A stretch of DNA of 64,000 bases, taken from assembly GCA_026120035.1 (NCBI GenBank), contig JALRME010000009.1, positions 496,001-560,000 of the forward strand, read 5' to 3'. The notes beneath the pieces are model-generated. The model saw only the letters and a program-made list of their open reading frames with translations, was not told the DNA's origin and ran no database searches. Positions 34,041 to 46,176 of this stretch are shown here, piece by piece; position 1 is the first letter of the stretch, and each line of letters starts with the position of its first letter. The DNA comes from Coleophoma eucalyptorum. Taxonomy: Eukaryota > Ascomycota > Leotiomycetes > Helotiales > Dermateaceae. The position numbers and the translations under genes are program-made.

Positions 34041-37000
34041 TTAGGGAATAGCATTCAGCTCCTCTCTCTGTCTCAGATACTTCTTCGCAAGCTCATCACC
34101 GCCTAGAGCACTAAGTTCCATCCAGTGATAAGCAACGCACATGGTCGCAGGATCGCTTCTCTCTCGGTCACCGTCTTTCACGCTGGGAGGACCATGCATT
34201 TCCATAACCTGCGCTTTAAACGTCTCTCTCGGCTTGCTGAGCGGAGCAGTTACTCTTTCCACAAGCTCGGGATGCGTCAGGTAGAAGATCGCCAGCTCTC
34301 GTTCTGCTGCGGGATCGCCTTCTTTAGCGGTAATCGTCCACATCTTCGCAGCATCTTGCATGCTATACTTCATAAGCTCTCCTGTTGATGGCTGGCTTTC
34401 CGGGAGAGTATGCGAGGAAGTCGTCTTTCGTGAATCCGTATAATGAACAACAACTTCATCCGCAATCGCTATCAGCGTTTGACAAACATCTTGTTTCAGT
34501 CCCAAAGCTGCGAGTCCTGCATCCCAGAAAGCTTTTCCACGCTCGGTCTTATCAAGTACCATGGCAGGCACAAATGAAGCAATGAATTGCAGGTCTCGGA
34601 AGAGGGTTTTTGGCCTGATGTCTGCATCACGGAAGAGATCTTGCAAGACTTCGACAATCATGTCCGTACTAGCTGGATTAGGTATTGACTGGGACCGTTC
34701 TGAAGTTTGATGAACAGGTGAGGTGGGATCAGCCTGAGATCGTCGGTGATTGCAATTATCAATTGCTTCGCCAATATTCTTGGCACGTGGTGTTGCTGGA
34801 TTCTCACTTGGGCCAAACGCATTGACATGTTGCTGTACATCAGATGGTTGTGCAGTTGCAGACAACGATTGCGGTCGTAGACGCGGTCGACGAGTTGATG
34901 GTGTGAGGTAAGCAATGATGAGATGCTCGAGCTCAAAGAGTGCATTGAGTTTGGCATAAGGATTGGGATGGACAGAAAACATCCTCAGCAGACGTTGAAA
35001 CGCCTTTCTATATGGGAACTCCGACGAATCAAGCTCTTTGGAAGCTGTCCTTCGAGATGTATTCCCAAGGGCTTCGTTGGTAGAAGAGCCTTCCGTCGTA
35101 GAATGAACTTCCGAAGCACTTTGACCAACTGAGGATCTTGTACTCGCAGAAAGCCCCTTTTCCATCCGCTCTCCGTGCTCACTATGCTCAGACGAAACCC
35201 CCGTCTTCTGCGGATTGCGCAAGTCTCTGAAGCTCTTCTTTTTCTCAATGACTCTTTTCTTGCTTCTGCGTCGGTTCTTGCGATCAGTCTTGTCTCGCCT
35301 CTCCATGCAATCCTGACCTAAGTCTCCAGAGAACCAGGAATCCGTTTCGCTCCCTCTAGCGAAAACGAGAGTGCCAAGATCACTGATGAGTAGACTCGTG
35401 AGCGTTTGCTTTAATTCGATCAAGAATCTCTGCTTAGATATTCCTGTTCGTTCGTCCTTCATCATAACTGTCTCGTTGGTAGATGATGAGGTTCCAGGGC
35501 GAGCACTGCTAATACTTGTAGTTGGCGACTGAGCACGAGTTTGGAATGGCGACCAGAACGTTGTCGCGGAATCAATGGTGAGAACCGGACTTGCCATTCC
35601 GAAATAATCCTGAGAATCCATAAGATCTCCGGTTGCACTCATGCGTGATATGCTGCTGAATCTGCCTGAATCAAAACTCTGCTGAGAGCCGTTCCTAGCT
35701 GACATGGCTCTGAGTCCAGAATTGCGTGTCGAAGCAAAATCGGTGCTCCTCATGCCTCGACGGCTTGGATCAGAGTCATTGAGGTCATCTCCAGATAGAT
35801 TCAAGGAGCCGAATCCATTTATAAACAAGTCGCCCTTCTGACGACCACTACCCAGAATGCGTTTATCACGATAGAAAAGCTCACTTGACCAGAGTACTGG
35901 ACCATCTATGAGGTTATCACCAACAAGCTTGTTGATGCAAGCTTCAATCTCCAGGCAGAATCGATGGATCCGTTCCTCACCTCTACAAAAATTCTCGATA
36001 CCGAATTGCGACAGCCAGCGTGATGTTTTCTCAGACTGTTCGTCAGAAAGCTTGTTTGGTCCACCCTGATCTTCCACAGCAGCCATCATGTCCATTACTT
36101 GTGCTTCGGTCTTCAGGAGAAAGTTATTTGTGGAAGTCCGAGATATATTCCTGGGTCGAATATGTGCAGGTGGTAGAAACCGGTTTAGCTTTGGGGACGC
36201 CATAGTCTTCAGAGCAACTGCAATGTTTCGAGCACCTTCATAAGCAGCCGAATTCCTCACATCAGTGACATACCACATCTTGTCACGCAAAGCCTTCAGT
36301 CGTTTCATCATCGACTCAATTGTTGTGTCGTGTCGCTCTTGTGACTGTTTAAGCCACACAAGCCAAGCATCGTATTCCTCAATTGCACCTGTAGACCGCC
36401 GAATTGAGTCTCTTGGTCCTCTTGAAAAGATGCTTAGCAAGGAGGCATAGCCATCTCTTTTCAAGGAGTGTGATGAAAGTTGGTTCAACTGGTTCAGAGT
36501 CTTCCAATAAAGGTGGGCGTTGACAAAGTCCGATTGCGCTTGGCACTGTGCCTCTGCTGCTTCAAGCATCGTGATCAATACCGACGGTCTCTCTCCATCA
36601 TGGTGTTTGGTACTCTCGGAGTCTGCTCTATGCCGAGAAGATCCTCTTCGTTCGTCGGATCTAAATTGTTTCTCAGGAGAAGGTTCGCGGCGCTGGTGGT
36701 AAGGGTTTTTTGACTGTGTACTTGAAGATGTGCCAGGTCTACTGCGATGAGTCTTCTTCCTGGGACTTTCTAGAGTCGAAGTTCTGTTGCTGAAAGTTTT
36801 TGCCTCTTCCTTCGAACTTAGGGATTGAGGAATTTCATAGTCCTCCACCAATTTCAGAATTGAATCTCTCAATTGATGATAATCTTTGTCAAGATCTGGT
36901 CGGGAGCTTCGAAATTCATCCTCGCTATCACTATCAGATGTGGTTTCCTCTTCGTGTTCATCATCGTCTGGGTCATGCATCATCTGGGTGGAGAGTGTTT

Positions 37001-39439
37001 GGCCATCGGGAGACATGAACAGAACTGTCCACCTTTCTGCACAGGGATGACAAGCTCCAGATACAACATCGGCGCCTAGAGTCTGAGTCATTTCATGAAG
37101 AGCTAGACGAAGCTTATATCCGTCATCCTCGTAGTAGCTGGCTCTAGAGCTTGGGGCCATTGACGATACTGATGTAGATGAATATCTCTGTGTACCACTA
37201 GAAGAATCATCTAGTAATGGCTCTCTCGAGGTTGTGGTGTCGCTAACTACTGAAGAACCACTGTTACTAATAACGGACGCATTATCAAAAGCATTTCGAG
37301 CTTGTGGTCCTGTGACTTGTGCAGAAATTGCGGAAATCCCAGAGACAGAGGAAGCCGCAGACCGCAAGCCATTAAAATGGATATCTCTTTCCAAAGAGCT
37401 TGAAACAGGGCGTTTTTCAGGAAACAGAGCATTCACAATCGTTGTCAGATCCGCTGGACCTAGCACAAGATATGGATGGACTTCTACGGTCTCTCGAAGA
37501 GATGTTAATGATCTCGCAGGAACAAGTCTGGCCTTAGATCTGGAAGGTCTGCTTGGGCGGAAGCGAGCAAGAATATTTTCGATATGCGTTTTGATTACAG
37601 GTGGTGTTGAAGGACTCTTGTTCCTACGAATTCGTCAGTCTCTGTGCTCTAAACGGCTGTGTTTAAACACCGTACCATGTGAGGTCAACCACAAACCGCT
37701 GTGCCCTCATGGCAACCTCCTTCAAGATCTTTTGTCTGCCATATTCGGTAATGTGATATTCAGACATCATGCCATAGGACTATGTTCATGTTAGCTAACA
37801 CCCTGTAAATAAAAACATACCGCCTACCTCAGGATGAATGATAGCGTTGAACAGGAAGACAGAGAATAGCCATTTGGACACGAGGAATTTTCTCGTAGTG
37901 CTATGATACTTGGCATCGAGTCGACGGAGAATAGCATTACCAAGCTCAATGAGACCTTCTGGAATACCACCGGCACCTGGATCATCCACAACCTCGAAGA
38001 GTCCGATGATGGCTGCATCATAGAACTCGTCGGCAGCTATGGAATCTTTAGCATTCCGTGGTTCAACGTGAATGCGAGTGCCTGCTTGATCCTCGGCTTT
38101 GTCTAAAAGAAACGCTCCATCCTCTAGGATCTTCATGAGATACCATTCCATATTGCTTCTTCCGGACCAATCTCGCATGGCAGTCCAGACATTCAGCACA
38201 CTGCATATGAAAGAATCAGTTCCACTTTTGCTGTGGGTAATCATCCTGGCGCAAGTGGAAGCCCAGACTTCGGTTCTCCTCAGGTCTTCCTCGGATTCTG
38301 GTCCTGCGGAATTGGCAAAACAAGTATGAATTAGAGCACACAATGGATCATGACGTTGAAAAGAAAGCAAACGCTCAACTGGAGGGGGTATATGCGCAGA
38401 AATGCGTTGGGCATTGGAAGCATGGCCTTTAGAACGAGTATGAAATGGCAAAACGGAATCTATAGGATCCAATCCTTGGTGGAAGACGGTTAACGCGGCC
38501 AGCTCCGTTGGTGTGAGACTTGTGATACGGCTGGCTAAATAATCAGGATTCGTTCGAATCTGAGTTAAGAAAGCAAGGAGAGTATCACGAGAACGCTGAG
38601 GAATCTCATGCATGAAAGTTGAAAGCACACTTGGATCTTGTCCGCCATCAGAACTCGGCCGCGCATTATCCAAATCTGGTTCCAGTAAAGCAAACCGCCT
38701 TGTAGCATCACATGAGTTCCGGACATCATGTATGGCATTATACAAGCTTGCGAAGCTCTTCTTCTCATCGCCCCTAAAGTTGTCAACCAAAGTTCGGTGA
38801 GCCAAGTCACCACAGCGGGCTAAACGGGCAGAAAGTGCAGTGGAGACCAAAGACCTGTGTAGTCGAATGCGGGAATGGGTGCATTTTCTCTCCTGGTAAG
38901 TAGAGAGTCGCACTAGGTGTGCAAGTTCCTCCAGGGAAGTTGTAGCTGTAGGAGCTGTTACCTCATTAATCTGAGTATTCAAATATTGGGAAACATCCTG
39001 AAGTAATGGCAGTGGTGGGGCCTTTGTAGGGGAAGCAATAACAGTCTCGGGGGTACTGAAACTCGACTTCGAGGGCGACTGTGAGATACTCGGCCGACGA
39101 GTCGCAGGAGTCGGGGAGGGATCTCGATTGCTTCGTTTGGGTCGCTCGAGATCTAAGGGCTTGTTTTTGTGGGATGAAGGAGGTCTGTCACTTCTATGAG
39201 GACTTCTCGACTGAAATCGATGTAGTCTAGGAGGAATGGCTCCATTCTCGAATGGGAGTGGGGTTGTGCTCTTCGAAGAGACGTGGGTGACGACAGGAGA
39301 TACAGCTATTTAAATCTGTTAGCAGTCTAGACTTGAGCAGGCGCAAACAGAGTGCGATCTGTGAATCGCAATGGCTCATCGAGCAGAACGTACGTGGTGA
39401 AGAATGCCCCGGTCCCGGGAGGGACAATGAACGCTGCAT
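34041..39439 (-). CDS. Large protein with RasGAP-like segment and Sel1-like C-terminus
   Basis: The coding sequence is complement(join(34041..37623, 37676..37779, 37828..39305, 39394..39439)), 1736 aa; all phases fit. The function is unknown to me. Seen: a Ser/Pro-rich N-terminus (MQRSLSLPGPGHSSP), an all-helical region of about residues 125-560 whose part KFLVSKWLFSVFLFNAIIHPESYGMM resembles the RasGAP FLFxRFxxPAI core, then the motif HPYLVLGPADLTTIVNALFP. A long Ser-rich, charged middle contains a helical block (about 900-1040) and LLRMFSVHPNPYAKLNALFELEHLI. The C-terminus has helical Sel1/TPR-like elements (DPAAERELAIFYLTHPELV and WMELSALGGDELAKKYLRQREE). No arginine finger is obvious. It may be a signalling or trafficking scaffold. 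Confidence 0.75.
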
Positions 39440-41723
39440 GTTTGCTATCGCTCCATCTAGTCAGCTTCGACTCTCGAGCTGCAAGGCTTCGAGATGCGCG
39501 ACGACGAGGATTCAGCAAACAAAGACTGTCGTCTCTGATAGCTATGTTTCTATATGGTCAAATGTCAAGACTAGAACAGCCTTTCAAGGTCTGTCAAGCT
39601 TCGCGGGGTGGTTGCGGACTCGTTTCCGCGCAGCGAGGTAGAGGGAAGAGGGCGAGTTTGAACGACTTCAATCTTCATCTGTTCAAGGGTATTACTGAGA
39701 CAACAACAGACTCGGGGAGCGAGCCAGATTTGAGAGGGAGAAAGGAAGAACAAGAAAGAGGAGGAGAGGTGGTGAGATGCACAAAGAAAACAGAACAGAA
39801 ACAGAGAGCGAACTCATGTGGAGGCAATCCAATCCAATGTGTAGAACTGGTCGCGCGTTGTCTGCCAACACAACCGCTGCCAGGGTGGACAACCAATGGA
39901 GCAGGGCAACGCAGCCGTCGACCAGGACGTTGTCTCCCTTCCCTTCCCACTCACAACCTACACACCTTCTTTACTTACATGCATTCAATATGTCAAGTCG
40001 AGAGGAAGCTCGTCCGCCGCCCCTGTGAGCCTCGTGCATTGCATCTGTGTCTTGCCATATGTGAGAAGGCTCTTGGAGGTGGCACATTCTTGTTGGCCCG
40101 CTACTACCAGCGTGCTGTGCCGGACCATGAGCTTGACTCTTGCTGAACTTCTGGAAACTCTGCATAACGCCCTTGAGTGGAAAGTTACAAAACAAGACAT
40201 GACATGATATTTGAGCACGAAGCTGAAAAGTTGACGTAGTACACTGATTTCCATCTCATCTACAGTCAAGTACTGGTTCGCATGTTCGGTGTTTCTGTTT
40301 CACAGCTGACAATACGGTCCACCCGAGCGAGGGACAACACTTCCTCACGTCCCCCTCCCCCCAGGAGGCAAAATATAAGCTCAACGCCTCAAACCCCCCG
40401 ACACCAAATAATTTCCCTTTCACGATGCGTTGGCCTCGAAAACGGTCGCAGCTTGATCATCAACCCTATGAGACACCCATGTTCATCGCAGCCACTTACT
40501 TCCCGTATCTTTCTCCGCACGATGTGCTGGCGTTGCGTCGCACGACTAGCATCCTGCAGCGGGCCTGCAGAGCTCATGCAAGACAATTCGCTTGCTGCAG
40601 CAAGAGTCGATGCCCATGCGCAATCTAGTCCCATTGCTGCAATGTTTGTCATTCTTATCAGCTGCGCATCACAAGCTTCCTTCTCGCATGATTCGCTGGT
40701 GTCCTGGCAAGAGCAAGGTAAGAGCCAGCGCAATTTTCAGCGACCAGACAACCAAACAACCCTCTCACATGACCTTTCAGCTTGGAGGACCTGGATACCA
40801 GTGTAAACAGAACCAGGATCGGGGTTCTAGTGATTCAGGGCGGTACGGGCCGAATCTCTCATGCAAAGCTGGGAGTCATTTGAAGACAAGTTGCAGCAGC
40901 AGTTTGCTTTGCGAACCATCCCCAAGGACTCACAACGAACGAGGATGCAGTGACAACTCAGCTGAACCACTGCAAGGCAGGGTCATGGCACATCAGATAT
41001 CTGACTGATGCTTGAAAGTTGCCTTACACGTTCCTGAAGCGCTCAATACGAGCTTGAGCGAAAATTTAGGTCGAGATCACTCAGGTAAATCCAGCGATTG
41101 GATATAAGGGCACCCAGGTCTTTCCAAAGATGAAGTTCTTCGGCAGTGTTGGCATAGAATTTGCATAGACTTCGAGCAGCATTGGTATCGGGAGCTGCAG
41201 ACTCGTCGCAAGGAATCCTTTGTTCCAAGAAATTAGGATTCCATACAGCTTCCCAGACATCACAAAGATCAGGATTGCGAGCTTTTTGTCATGTTCATCT
41301 GCATCCTGTATGTCATCTGAAACATACTTCACCCATCCCCATGGACTCTACAGCTAATCCCATCCAACAATTATTCATTTCTGGTTGATCTCATGATCAC
41401 GACCAACCTCTATGGAAAATGGCGATTTTACTCATGCGTGACCACTGTTTTCAAGTCGAAGAATGGCCCAGAACTTTCTGTCGATTACCAGGATGCGTTA
41501 GTTTCTTTTACCGATTAGGTTCGTATTACTGGATCTCCAGGCAAGATGAGTGTTATAGTTTTCATGAAAACTAATATGTTTATAAGTTTTTATCGTTGTT
41601 ACTATTACATTGTTGAAGCATCACATCATACTCTATTCTATACTCTAATTTGTAATAACCTCTATACCAAACATCAGTTTCAACTCCAAGATAAGGGAGT
41701 ATCACTCCCACCACAAGCCAGCT
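39440..41723. other. 2.3 kb region without a confident gene
   Basis: It should contain the promoter of the 1736-aa gene. A small plus-strand frame at 40425-40628 (67 aa) starts after a TATA-like aaaatataag and has YFPYLSPHDVLALRRTTSILQRACR, which resembles an F-box helix pair, but it stops soon after. Minus-strand frames at 41043-41332 look protein-like yet lack clear starts or partners. A CT/GA-rich part lies at 39720-39800. Confidence 0.4.
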
Positions 41724-42379
41724 TCAGAGAGTATCCTCCTCGCCAGTAATTGGTACCAGATCTCCTTTTCCCTTGAAACTCTCTAGGATATCCGCCTGCT
41801 CATTTAGTAACACTCTATCAACCTGACTTCCAATCTTAGCCAAATTTCTCCAGCGTGCCAGATCCTCCGGGTTTCTCTTGTCACCATGGGCTGCCTCAGC
41901 GTTTTCCCAGTGGCCTTGACTAAATCCCAGTAATGTTGTTATTTTCTTGTTGGGAATATCGTACACGAGGGAACATATTGTTCCTGTTTCTGTAGATTTC
42001 GATATGAGTTCTGGGCACTTTACAACTGGAAGCAGAGAGAACAAATACCTTCGAGCCAGTTACATTGCCACAGTTCACCAGGTCGGATGCATTGATAACT
42101 GGCAGTCTGGAAGTTAATCCTTCCTGCCATCGGTCCACCGTGAATTGCGTAGACGATTCGCGTCTCTGAAAAGAACCACCTGTGTTTCGAAGTCAATTAG
42201 CAACATCTCTTCATTCGACAAATGATGAGCAAATCAAAACCATACATTTCATATCTCCATTTCTCGGGGTTTCCCTGCGCATCTTTGGCATCGTAGTCAT
42301 ATAGCAAATGTACATCTCTTAGATCCTTATCGAAGAGAGGAATCGTATGTTTTTCGGTAGTCGCGTGAGTGGCAGGCAT
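41724..42379 (-). CDS. Phenolic acid decarboxylase-like calycin protein
   Basis: The coding sequence is complement(join(41724..41989, 42049..42179, 42246..42379)), 176 aa. The fold is the lipocalin-like barrel of phenolic acid decarboxylases, which turn ferulic or p-coumaric acid into vinyl phenols and CO2. Seen: LRDVHLLYDYD, EKWRYEMWFFSETRIVYAIH, GGPMAGR, FQTASYQCIRPGELWQCNW and LEETGTICSLVYDIPNKKI, which follow the strand order and spacing of the PadC family, with the conserved Tyr, Arg and Glu positions. The helical end (RNPEDLARWRNLAKIG) is typical of fungal members. The start at 42379 is the only ATG in frame. Substrate specificity is inferred. Confidence 0.8.
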
Positions 42380-42860
42380 CTTTTCAACTTCTGCGGTCAA
42401 TTACAATCGAAAACAATAGAGCAAGCATAAACGAATAGCCTTAAACACAGAATTCGAACACAGGTACGTACCCTCTGAATATATACTACTTATCCTCTAA
42501 TCCTTCTTACATCATACCTCGGTGCCGGATGCACGGGCAGACTACGATGGTGGATCCAGAAGGCGAAAGGCTCAACTCCGGTGCTTTTACTCCCATGGAA
42601 ATGAATGCGGCATTTGATTATCTCGTGCTCTTCACTCCGGATGCTGCTATGGTATGATCCTTTGAACACCAGGATCTCGATCATATAACGTTGTCATCAT
42701 AGTCGCGAAACTTAAAAAGAACAAGCCTTTGTTTTAAATCACAGCCTTCAGGCACCAGCGGACCTTGACCAATCGATTAAATCATTTATGCTTTATATGG
42801 TGTAAAGTCATCTACGGTCCTAGAGTCTTGAAGTATGTCTAACGTTAGAATATAAAAAGC
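42380..42860. other. Intergenic, minus-strand promoter region
   Basis: These 481 bases lie upstream of the decarboxylase-like gene and downstream of the Nudix gene. A 64-codon minus-strand frame (42490-42684) has no family features and is not annotated. Confidence 0.4.
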
Positions 42861-44244
42861 TCATAGATTTGTACTTCCGTTCAAGAAACCCCCACTGACC
42901 GCTTGCAGAAGTTGATTTGCAATGGCTGTCTGTGGTGGAAGTCTAAGCCCGCCTTCCTTATAACCCTCTCCGGGAGCCTCTCCCAGCCCACTGGTGCCAA
43001 CTCTCAAGGCTTCTCTAATCTCGTCCATATCAACCCACTTCGCATCTTCCAATTCAGGATCATGCTCTAGATGGATCTTCTCACCATCTGGCAATGCTTG
43101 ACCAATGGCTCCAATCATCAAGTTTGCTGGATATGGCCATGGCTGAGTGGAATGAATAACCACTCGTCCAAGAAGTACACCGGATTCTTCCCAGACTTCT
43201 CTTCGCACTGCTTCCTCGACAGACTCTGCTGGCTCGCAGAATCCAGCCAAGGTACTGTACCAATGTGGCGGCCATCGCTTTTGTCGTCCAAGGAGAACTT
43301 TCTTACCGTCGTGAGAAACCACTGCCATAATGACTGTTGGATCTGTACGTGGGAAGGAGAGGTTTGTGATGCCCTTGCGCGTCACACAGGCTGCGCGATT
43401 GTGTGGTGTGGATTGTACAGAAGTGGCACCCCCTTGAGCAGTTGGTAAAGAAGCATAGTCTGTAGGCGGACAGACACGCTTGGTTCCTGCGTTGACAGAC
43501 ATAGTTGGCTGACCACAACCAGCACAGAACGGGTTTCTGGCATTCCAATCAGTTAAAGCACGTGCTTGAGCATAGATTGCAGCTGGAGAAGTCAGCGAAG
43601 TGTCTTGGGGTTGAGTTTGTCAGCATACCCTCTGGCGCGTTCAGATTCATATGCATGCGGCCTTCAATGAATTGTAGGCCTTTTGCTTTCATAGCTTCTA
43701 TAACTGCATTGGCTTCCTTCTCAACTGTTCCTCGCGGGGTCACATCCACAGCAAAGAATGGCTTTCCCTTATATATTCCATGCTCAAAGCCATCCTTCTG
43801 CCTCTCATCAATGCCGAGAAATAGGACTAGTGGCAAAGTGATGGAGGAGTTGTACTCCTTTATCAACTCATCCTCACTCTTCCCGAAAGGATTATCGCCA
43901 ATGAGCGACTTGATATCCTTATGTTCCGCATATGCAAGCTGAGTAGGATCCTTCGCTAGGGGTGCAAGATCGTTGAGGAGCAAGAACGAGGTCGATTTAT
44001 GAGTGAGAGCAGCAGATATGAAGGAGTAATCTGTTCGCAGGAAGGAAACACGATTGAGTGTACTGCCACTGAAATAATTAGCTGAAAATTTTCAGCATCA
44101 GCAAGTTATTCTTTGTTGTAGTCGCTCTGCGACTTGGGAAACTGATGGCTCTGATAACTCACCAACCTCTCGTCCAAACTTGCGGCTGAGCATCGAATCA
44201 ACGTCGTGGTGAGCGGGATCTGGGAGGTCTGGTTGAGGGCTCAT
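42861..44244 (-). CDS. NPY1: NADH pyrophosphatase, Nudix hydrolase (Npy1 type)
   Basis: The coding sequence is complement(join(42861..43582, 43629..44081, 44163..44244)), 418 aa. It cleaves NADH (and similar dinucleotides) to NMNH and AMP; the yeast enzyme is peroxisomal. Seen: an N-terminal NUDIX-like domain with LFLGIDERQ, a zinc ribbon start NPFCAGCGQPTMSVNAG with a further RVCPP, and the Nudix box from GFCEPAESVEEAV to EESGV, which matches Gx5Ex7REUxEExGU perfectly. Downstream is TQPWPYPANLMIG, the NADH-pyrophosphatase signature (SQPWPFPxS). The C-terminus TNL is not a canonical PTS1, so location is open. All intron phases are consistent. Confidence 0.93.
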
Positions 44245-44946
44245 AGTGACTGAATAATTTGCATGAGAGCTCCGGAGTTGTGACTGTGAATGAGGATGTT
44301 GTATGGGGAATTCATACAACTCATATATGGAGAGCAAGAATGGTGGGGTCGCGATTTATCAGCACCTTGGATGCCGAGCGGTACCCGAGAACAACGGAAG
44401 ACGGATTCCCAGAAATTTTAGATAGAGTTCACAATGTTAAACGTAGGAAAATCAGAAGAAAGTATATATTCTAAGAAATTAAATTTAATAAGGAATGAAT
44501 ACAACTAGTTGAAGAGCTCGAAATACACATGTTCTGGTGCTTAAACAACTAGCCTTTGCAACTCTCATTGACATCCTTCGGCTTAAGGAACCGATAAACG
44601 GCAAGTCCGTTTTAGCTATCGATATGGTTCACGTGACCAGTGACTTTCTCCTGGCTGCTGACCGAAAATTTGAACCTGCAAGCCTCGACATTCCTATCAT
44701 CGCCATATTTCTGTCAATTGGGAGAGGAGGATAAACATCGGGATTCTCTATTTCGGATAGAGCTTTGCATACTTCTGGAGGATATTGTACTTCCGTGAAC
44801 AGTCATTCTTTACCTTTTGAAATCTTCGACCTCGACCAGTCATAGTCTCCACTTTTTCTTTAGATCGGTTTCCTATATCTTCAAAGGCGCCGTCACTTAG
44901 TTCCTCTCTACCTCTCGACCTCATTACCTATCAGTCATAAGCCAAA
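44245..44946. other. Divergent intergenic region, NPY1 / PQ-loop gene
   Basis: These 702 bases carry both promoters. A 65-codon frame at 44537-44734 has no recognisable features. A CT-rich stretch precedes the PQ-loop start (about 44850-44930), as is common in fungal leaders. Confidence 0.4.
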
Positions 44947-46176
44947 ATGTTCCCTCCTTCTCAAGGCCTGAACTTGGATGTTGCCGCCATCTCTGGAATA
45001 TGCGGGTGAGCCTCGGCTATCCTCTGTGTAACATCAGCAAGCTCACATAATTGCAGGTCTATCTCAATTGCGTGCTGGATCGTGGTATTCTCCCCCCAAA
45101 TCTATGAGAATTTCCGAAGAGGCTCTGCCGATGGTCTGTCTCTACAGTTCATCATTGTCTGGTTAGCTGGAGATGTCTTCAACATTCTGGGCGCTGTACT
45201 TCAGGGGGTGTTGCCAACCATGGTATGTTCACAGTTCCATTCCATCTTCTACACTGAGGCGTACAATTGTATTCAAGGCAGACGAGAACTTATTCTATTG
45301 CAGATTATCCTTGCTATTTACTACACTATTGCTGATATTGTACTACTTCTGCAATGCTTCTATTATCGCGGATTCACGTGGAGGGATGAAATCAAGCCCT
45401 CCAAGCCAGTTGCTGCTACGGGAGAAGCGAACGAGCGCACTGGTCTGCTTCCTCCGCAAGTCGACAATGCAAGAGAGCGTCGGTCCAGTGCCTGGTCCGA
45501 TGTAGATGCCTCCCATCTGTCGCCTGTCACTCCCCTCATTGATGCCCCAAAGCCATCAGACGCGCTAGCAGTAGAACGTCAAAAGCCAACAACAACACTC
45601 CAAGCGTTTTTGTTCAACCTAGTATCTGTTATCATGGTCTGTGCCGCTGGTGTGCTAGGCTGGTGGCTGAGCAATCGATCTAGTCCTAAGCATCACCATG
45701 AAAAGGTGCCACATCATGATGAGGACGTGCTTCAATTCAATGTCTTAGGTCAGGTTTTCGGCTACTTCTGTGCTGCCTTGTATCTCGGATCACGAATTCC
45801 TCAATTGCTGCTCAACTACCGTCGCAAGTCAACAGAAGGCGTCTCGATGCTCTTTTTCCTTTTCGCATGTATCGGTAACTTGACTTACGTACTTTCCATC
45901 TTTGCATATGAGCCCCACTGCTCAGGACCTCATAACCAGTGCGCTAAAGGTGAGGCACTGCATAACTATGGGATGTATATTCTGGTCAACGCTTCCTGGC
46001 TCGCTGGTAGCATGGGAACTCTCTTCCTGGACGCTGGAATTTTCATCCAATTCTTCCTATATAGACAGCAGGACGAGGATAATGATGAAGAGGAGGTTCT
46101 CCCTATCGAAAATGGAACAGCTAGAGTTTCTGATGATCGACCGCTCCTCGAACGAGGCGATACGGACTACAACTAA
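44947..46176 (+). CDS. YPQ1: PQ-loop vacuolar basic amino acid transporter (Ypq1/Rtc2 type)
   Basis: The coding sequence is join(44947..45005, 45057..45222, 45304..46176), 365 aa. Ypq proteins export lysine and arginine across the vacuolar membrane, in a PQ-loop (SWEET-like) fold with seven spans. Seen: two PQ motifs, VVFSPQIYENFRRGSADGLS in the first repeat and GSRIPQLLLNYRRKSTEGVS in the second, each followed by hydrophobic spans; a hydrophilic loop of about 100 residues between; and a dileucine-like RPLLERGD at the C-terminus, suitable for AP-3 sorting. The intron 45223-45303 is 81 bases, phase 0 and stop-free, so retention would insert 27 residues. Length fits the family. Confidence 0.92.

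Noticed and set aside
39352..40146. Open frame of 264 codons on the plus strand
   Set aside because: It is antisense to the first exon and promoter of the 1736-aa gene, has no ATG start there and shows no domain; composition explains its length.
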